From Catenovulum adriaticum (GTDB lineage: Bacteria > Pseudomonadota > Gammaproteobacteria > Enterobacterales > Alteromonadaceae): a DNA stretch of 64,000 nucleotides. Each line of letters opens with the position of its first letter. The first letter of the stretch is position 1. The translations under genes were made by a program, and so were the position numbers. Of the stretch, positions 61,114-64,000 are shown one piece after another. Below the pieces are notes generated by a model that ran no database searches, was not told where the DNA came from, and worked only from the letters and a program-made list of their open reading frames with translations. The DNA lies in the NCBI RefSeq assembly GCF_026725475.1, contig NZ_CP109965.1:1674001-1738000 (forward strand), given 5' to 3'.

Positions 61114-62406
61114 GTGTCAGACAGTAAATCGAATTTAACGCTCCGTATTTTAATTGGTATGGTTTTAGGCGTGTTAGTAGGACGCTTTTTTAGTTTATGG
61201 GTATCTGAGCAAACCGATACCTTAATTAATTTAGGCTTGTTTGAATTATCCGTAAAATCCTTTTTTATTGAAGGCTTATTTCATATTGGCGGAGAAATTT
61301 TTGTTACCAGTTTAAAAATGCTAGTTGTGCCTTTGGTCTTTGTTTCTTTAGTTTGCGGCACTTGCTCTCTTAATGATTCAGCCAAAATTGGTCGGCTTGG
61401 ATTAAAATCGGTTATTTTGTATCTACTAACAACAGCCATTGCGATTACGCTGGCGTTAACTATTGCTAATTTTATCTCGCCGGGCGAAGGCGCGGCTTTA
61501 ACCACAGACGCAGAGTTTGAGGCCGCAACGGCACCTACCTTTGCTGAGGTGATTATTGGCATGTTCCCTTCAAATCCAATTCAAGCAATGGCAACGGGCA
61601 ATATGCTACAAATCATTGTTTTCTCGATTTTATTTGGTATTTCAATGGCAATGGCCGGAGATGCGGGTAAAAAGTTAAGCCTAGTTTTTAACGACTTAAA
61701 CCAAGTTGTATTAAAAATGGTAACTATTTTGATGAATTTAGCCCCCTATGGGGTATTTTGTCTGCTGGCAAAATTATTTGCCTTTTTGGAATTGTCTGAG
61801 GTGCTAAAACTCGGTAAATATTTTTTCACCTTAGTTGCTGTTTTACTTATTCATGCCTTTGTTACTTACCCTATTTTATTTAAATTGTTAACAGGTCTAA
61901 ATCCGGTTCAATTTTTAACCAAAATGAAAGCCACAGCCTTATTTGCTTTTAGCACTTCTAGCAGTAACGCCACTATGCCCGTCACACTCAATACCGTCAC
62001 TAAAAAAATGGGTGCCGATAATTCGATTGCTTCATTTACGGTACCGCTAGGTGCAACTATTAATATGGATGGCACTGCTATAATGCAAGGCGTGGCAACG
62101 GTATTTATCGCCCAAGTTTACGCCATTGATTTGAGCATGGCTGACTATTTAGCGGTATTACTCACCGCCACCTTAGCATCAATTGGTACAGCCGGTGTGC
62201 CTGGGGTTGGCTTAATTATGCTCGCGATGGTTTTTCAGCAAGTGGGATTACCGGTTGAAGGCATTGCCTTAATTTTAGGGGTCGATCGTTTATTAGATAT
62301 GACACGTACGGCCGTGAATGTAACGGGTGATGCCATGGTGACATGCGCTGTGGCAAAGTCAGAAAAAGCGCTTGATAAAGACGTATTTAATTCACCATCA
62401 TCATAA
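61114..62406 (+). CDS. Dicarboxylate/amino acid:cation symporter (DAACS family)
   Basis: 430 residues from the GTG at 61114, which has GGGGA 6 bases upstream; the in-frame TTG at 61075 adds polar residues without a site. Eight transmembrane segments plus two re-entrant hairpins. Substrate motifs AFSTSSSNATMPVTL and the NMDGTAIMQG signature, and the final helix block VDRLLDMTRTAVNVTGDAMV. Family members take up glutamate, aspartate or C4-dicarboxylates with sodium or protons. Exact substrate not readable from sequence. Confidence 0.9.
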   Translation: MSDSKSNLTLRILIGMVLGVLVGRFFSLWVSEQTDTLINLGLFELSVKSFFIEGLFHIGGEIFVTSLKMLVVPLVFVSLVCGTCSLNDSAKIGRLGLKSVILYLLTTAIAITLALTIANFISPGEGAALTTDAEFEAATAPTFAEVIIGMFPSNPIQAMATGNMLQIIVFSILFGISMAMAGDAGKKLSLVFNDLNQVVLKMVTILMNLAPYGVFCLLAKLFAFLELSEVLKLGKYFFTLVAVLLIHAFVTYPILFKLLTGLNPVQFLTKMKATALFAFSTSSSNATMPVTLNTVTKKMGADNSIASFTVPLGATINMDGTAIMQGVATVFIAQVYAIDLSMADYLAVLLTATLASIGTAGVPGVGLIMLAMVFQQVGLPVEGIALILGVDRLLDMTRTAVNVTGDAMVTCAVAKSEKALDKDVFNSPSS

Positions 62407-62430
62407 TTAATCTCAACGAATCTCAAATTG

Positions 62431-62470
62431 GGCATGGTTATTCAAAAATAATTTAAATAACCATGTCTTT
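62431..62470. terminator. Terminator between convergent symporter and rRNA methylase genes
   Basis: GGCATGGTTATT (62431-62442) / AATAACCATGTC (62456-62467), 12 pairs including one G-T, 13-base loop. T-runs are short on both sides. Confidence 0.5.
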
Positions 62471-62503
62471 AGTTGATTGCTACAAGATAATTAAATTTTT
62501 GGC

Positions 62504-63832
62504 TTAGGCTTTTTGCATTACCGCAACAAACATAGTATCTGAGTTTTGATAAGGCGCGCCTAGCAGCTGTTGTTTAATTAACGAAAACTGTTTATTTTTA
62601 GCTAAAAAGTCAGCCACTTGTGCTTCGTTTTCGCTAACTTGCCAGCTACAAGTCGCATAAACTAAGCAACCACCCGCACGCACCGCGTAATGCGCTTGAT
62701 TTAAAATTTGCTGCTGAATAGCAAGCTGTTGCTGGGTATCAGATTCATTAAAACGCCATTTAGCATCCGGATTGCGGCGCCACGTACCCGCTGAAGTACA
62801 AGGCGCGTCAATAAGTACCCAATCAAAACCTTTTTGTTGTGCAGCTTCTTTAGGGAGTTTTAGGGGTTTTTCACCGTTCCAGGCAAAGGTTCTAATATTA
62901 AAATAACCAGCGCGCTTAGCACGCTTTTTTACTTCAGCTAGTTTATATTCATGCAAATCAGTAGCAACAACACAGCCTTTATTTTTCATTTTTGCAGCTA
63001 TGGCTAAACTTTTCCCACCTGCACCGGCACAAGTATCCCAAATTTTTTGTCCAGGTTTAACTTGAACCGCTTCGGCAATTTGCTGGCTGGCTAAATCCTG
63101 TATTTCAAACTCACCTTGTTTGTAATTTTCTGTCAGCGTAATATCCTGACCACCGTTAATGCAAAGGCCCTGCTCCGTTAATTGGGCATCAACGCCTTGC
63201 TTATTTAATGCCTCAGATAACCGTTTAACCGTGTCACCCATTTTATCTTGCGAAGCTTGCGTTAACCGTAGCCACAAAGGGGGCGAAACAAGCTGCTTAG
63301 CAATAAACTGCTGATATTCAGCATCATTCCACTGATTTAAAATGCTTCTTTGAGTTAATAATGGCTGCCATTGTGGACGAATGCCATAAAGCATGGCTTT
63401 AGCAGCTGGCTCTTTTGCCAGTTTGCCAACTTGCTGCTCAAACCAAGTTTTGAGTTCATCATAAGTTTGGTTTTGCAAATTAAGCAAACAATCAGGCTGT
63501 TCAAGCTGATGATATTCAAGTAACAAGTTAACCCACTGCCAAAAGCGTGATGACGATAAATCGGCTAAGTCTGCTATTTGCCAGTGTTTATCCCAAGTTT
63601 CAACGTCAGTTTCTGACTGTATATTTTCAAAATGAGCGTCTAAAAAACTCGCGGTTTGCAAAAAACGCATTGCAGCAAACATGGCCTGACTTAAGTCTAA
63701 TTTTTGTGAGCGTGATAAATGGCGATTTTGCTTAAACCATGTTTTCAACCAACGATCTAAAGGTTTTTTTTCGGCTTGTTTTAGCCAATCTCGCCATAAT
63801 AAATTAACATGGCTTTTTTCATTAAATGACAT
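62504..63832 (-). CDS. RsmB/NOP family RNA cytosine-5 methyltransferase
   Basis: 442 residues. N-terminal helical domain of about 190 residues, then a PUA-like stretch, and the SAM domain: WDTCAGAGGKSLAIAAKM (motif I, near 265), IDAPCTSAGTWRRNPD (motif IV catalytic cysteine) and YATCSWQVSENEAQV (motif VI cysteine). Both Cys required for 5-methylcytosine formation are present. It methylates rRNA, probably 16S; whether it is RsmB, RsmF or a related enzyme is not settled because the N-terminal half differs from E. coli RsmB. Probably single gene. Confidence 0.88.
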   Translation of the reverse strand: MSFNEKSHVNLLWRDWLKQAEKKPLDRWLKTWFKQNRHLSRSQKLDLSQAMFAAMRFLQTASFLDAHFENIQSETDVETWDKHWQIADLADLSSSRFWQWVNLLLEYHQLEQPDCLLNLQNQTYDELKTWFEQQVGKLAKEPAAKAMLYGIRPQWQPLLTQRSILNQWNDAEYQQFIAKQLVSPPLWLRLTQASQDKMGDTVKRLSEALNKQGVDAQLTEQGLCINGGQDITLTENYKQGEFEIQDLASQQIAEAVQVKPGQKIWDTCAGAGGKSLAIAAKMKNKGCVVATDLHEYKLAEVKKRAKRAGYFNIRTFAWNGEKPLKLPKEAAQQKGFDWVLIDAPCTSAGTWRRNPDAKWRFNESDTQQQLAIQQQILNQAHYAVRAGGCLVYATCSWQVSENEAQVADFLAKNKQFSLIKQQLLGAPYQNSDTMFVAVMQKA

Positions 63833-63873
63833 AACTGACTCAGTTAACAGGTTAAGTTTAAGCTAAAATTGAA

Positions 63874-64000
63874 TTATGCTGGATTATCAATATCAATAAA
63901 TTCAACGTCAAAATCAAATTGCGATGCTAGGTGCTCCCCAACCGCTTTTGCGCCATAACGCTCGGTTGCATGATGGCCAGCTGCAATAAAATGAATACCC
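63874..64000 (-). CDS. Nif3-like dinuclear metal-binding protein (3' end, partial)
   Basis: The last 42 residues of a minus-strand frame are visible, ending at a TAA (63874-63876). They read GIHFIAAGHHATERYGAKAV..., then DVEFIDIDNPA. The GHHATERYG block with a metal-binding histidine and the FIDIDNP end are typical of Nif3/YbgI (GTP cyclohydrolase 1 type 2 homologue). The rest lies beyond the window edge. Confidence 0.9.
   Translation of the reverse strand, partial: GIHFIAAGHHATERYGAKAVGEHLASQFDFDVEFIDIDNPA

Noticed and set aside
1..64000. tRNA, rRNA, CRISPR, insertion sequence and prophage genes
   Set aside because: Looked for cloverleaf sequences, repeat-spacer arrays, transposase and phage motifs; none seen anywhere in the window.

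Overview
This 64 kb window is chromosomal DNA from a low-GC marine gammaproteobacterium. The best guess is Alteromonadales (Alteromonadaceae, Catenovulum-like or a relative). This rests on the order cco genes - fnr/etrA - uspE - ttcA (as in Shewanella), on pabB-nudL and yggS-proC-yggT linkage, on a periplasm- and outer-membrane-rich gene set with two very large CGGG lipoproteins, and on overall base composition. No 16S gene is present, so the placement is inferred. Almost all of it is vertically conserved core genome. I saw no phage, integron, IS transposase, CRISPR array, rRNA or tRNA gene, and no recognisable defence island.

Layout. 1-1.2 kb: the 3' end of a possible glycoside hydrolase and a DUF3025 gene. 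1.25-2.7 kb: rluB and scpB (scpA is not beside it). 3.0-7.8 kb: a galactose (Leloir) locus, galE / galR-type LacI regulator / galT-galK, with three related operator-like sites. 8.1-16.8 kb: cbb3 oxidase genes ccoNOQP, then ccoH-ccoI-ccoS-safE and fnr, with an FNR box upstream of ccoN; ccoG is missing from its usual place. 17-20 kb: a glutaredoxin-MauE membrane fusion, uspE and ttcA, with a perfect 42-bp palindrome made of two tandem dyads. 20.3-22.6 kb: an egtB-egtD ergothioneine operon next to a 205-bp element with terminal inverted repeats. 23-27.9 kb: a NaChBac-type ion channel with an unusual acidic filter, a PAS-GGDEF diguanylate cyclase, a small membrane-anchored protein and an M48 lipoprotein peptidase. 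27.9-31.2 kb: dnaK-dnaJ with a clear sigma-32 promoter. 31.4-37.8 kb: xthA, a membrane protein, proS, yggS, proC, yggT and a DUF4426 gene. 38-44 kb: two predicted outer-membrane barrels and a 1231-residue lipoprotein. 44.3-54 kb: dinB with a LexA box, class I fumarase, pabB, nudL, cysB, a REC-TPR response regulator with a sensorless histidine kinase, and an unknown membrane-anchored protein. 54.4-64 kb: topA, a 1200-residue Ig-like lipoprotein, a dicarboxylate/amino-acid symporter, an RsmB/NOP rRNA methylase and the 3' end of a Nif3-like gene.

How the genes fit together. The cco cluster, Fnr, UspE and the redox-sensitive Grx-MauE protein form a low-oxygen respiration block. EgtB/EgtD, TtcA and DinB/XthA add thiol and damage tolerance. 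The gal genes look like a locally regulated regulon. The most interesting leads are: (i) the channel filter TFEDWTD, which carries acidic residues at the positions that made NavAb calcium-selective in engineered CavAb; (ii) the tandem-dyad palindrome before uspE; (iii) the three-site gal operator set; (iv) the 205-bp inverted-repeat element upstream of egtB; (v) the REC-TPR/sensorless kinase pair. No clearly new multi-gene system was found. Several long predicted genes start at TTG/GTG upstream of a better start; I corrected those from ribosome-binding sites, promoters or operators, and give the reason in each entry.
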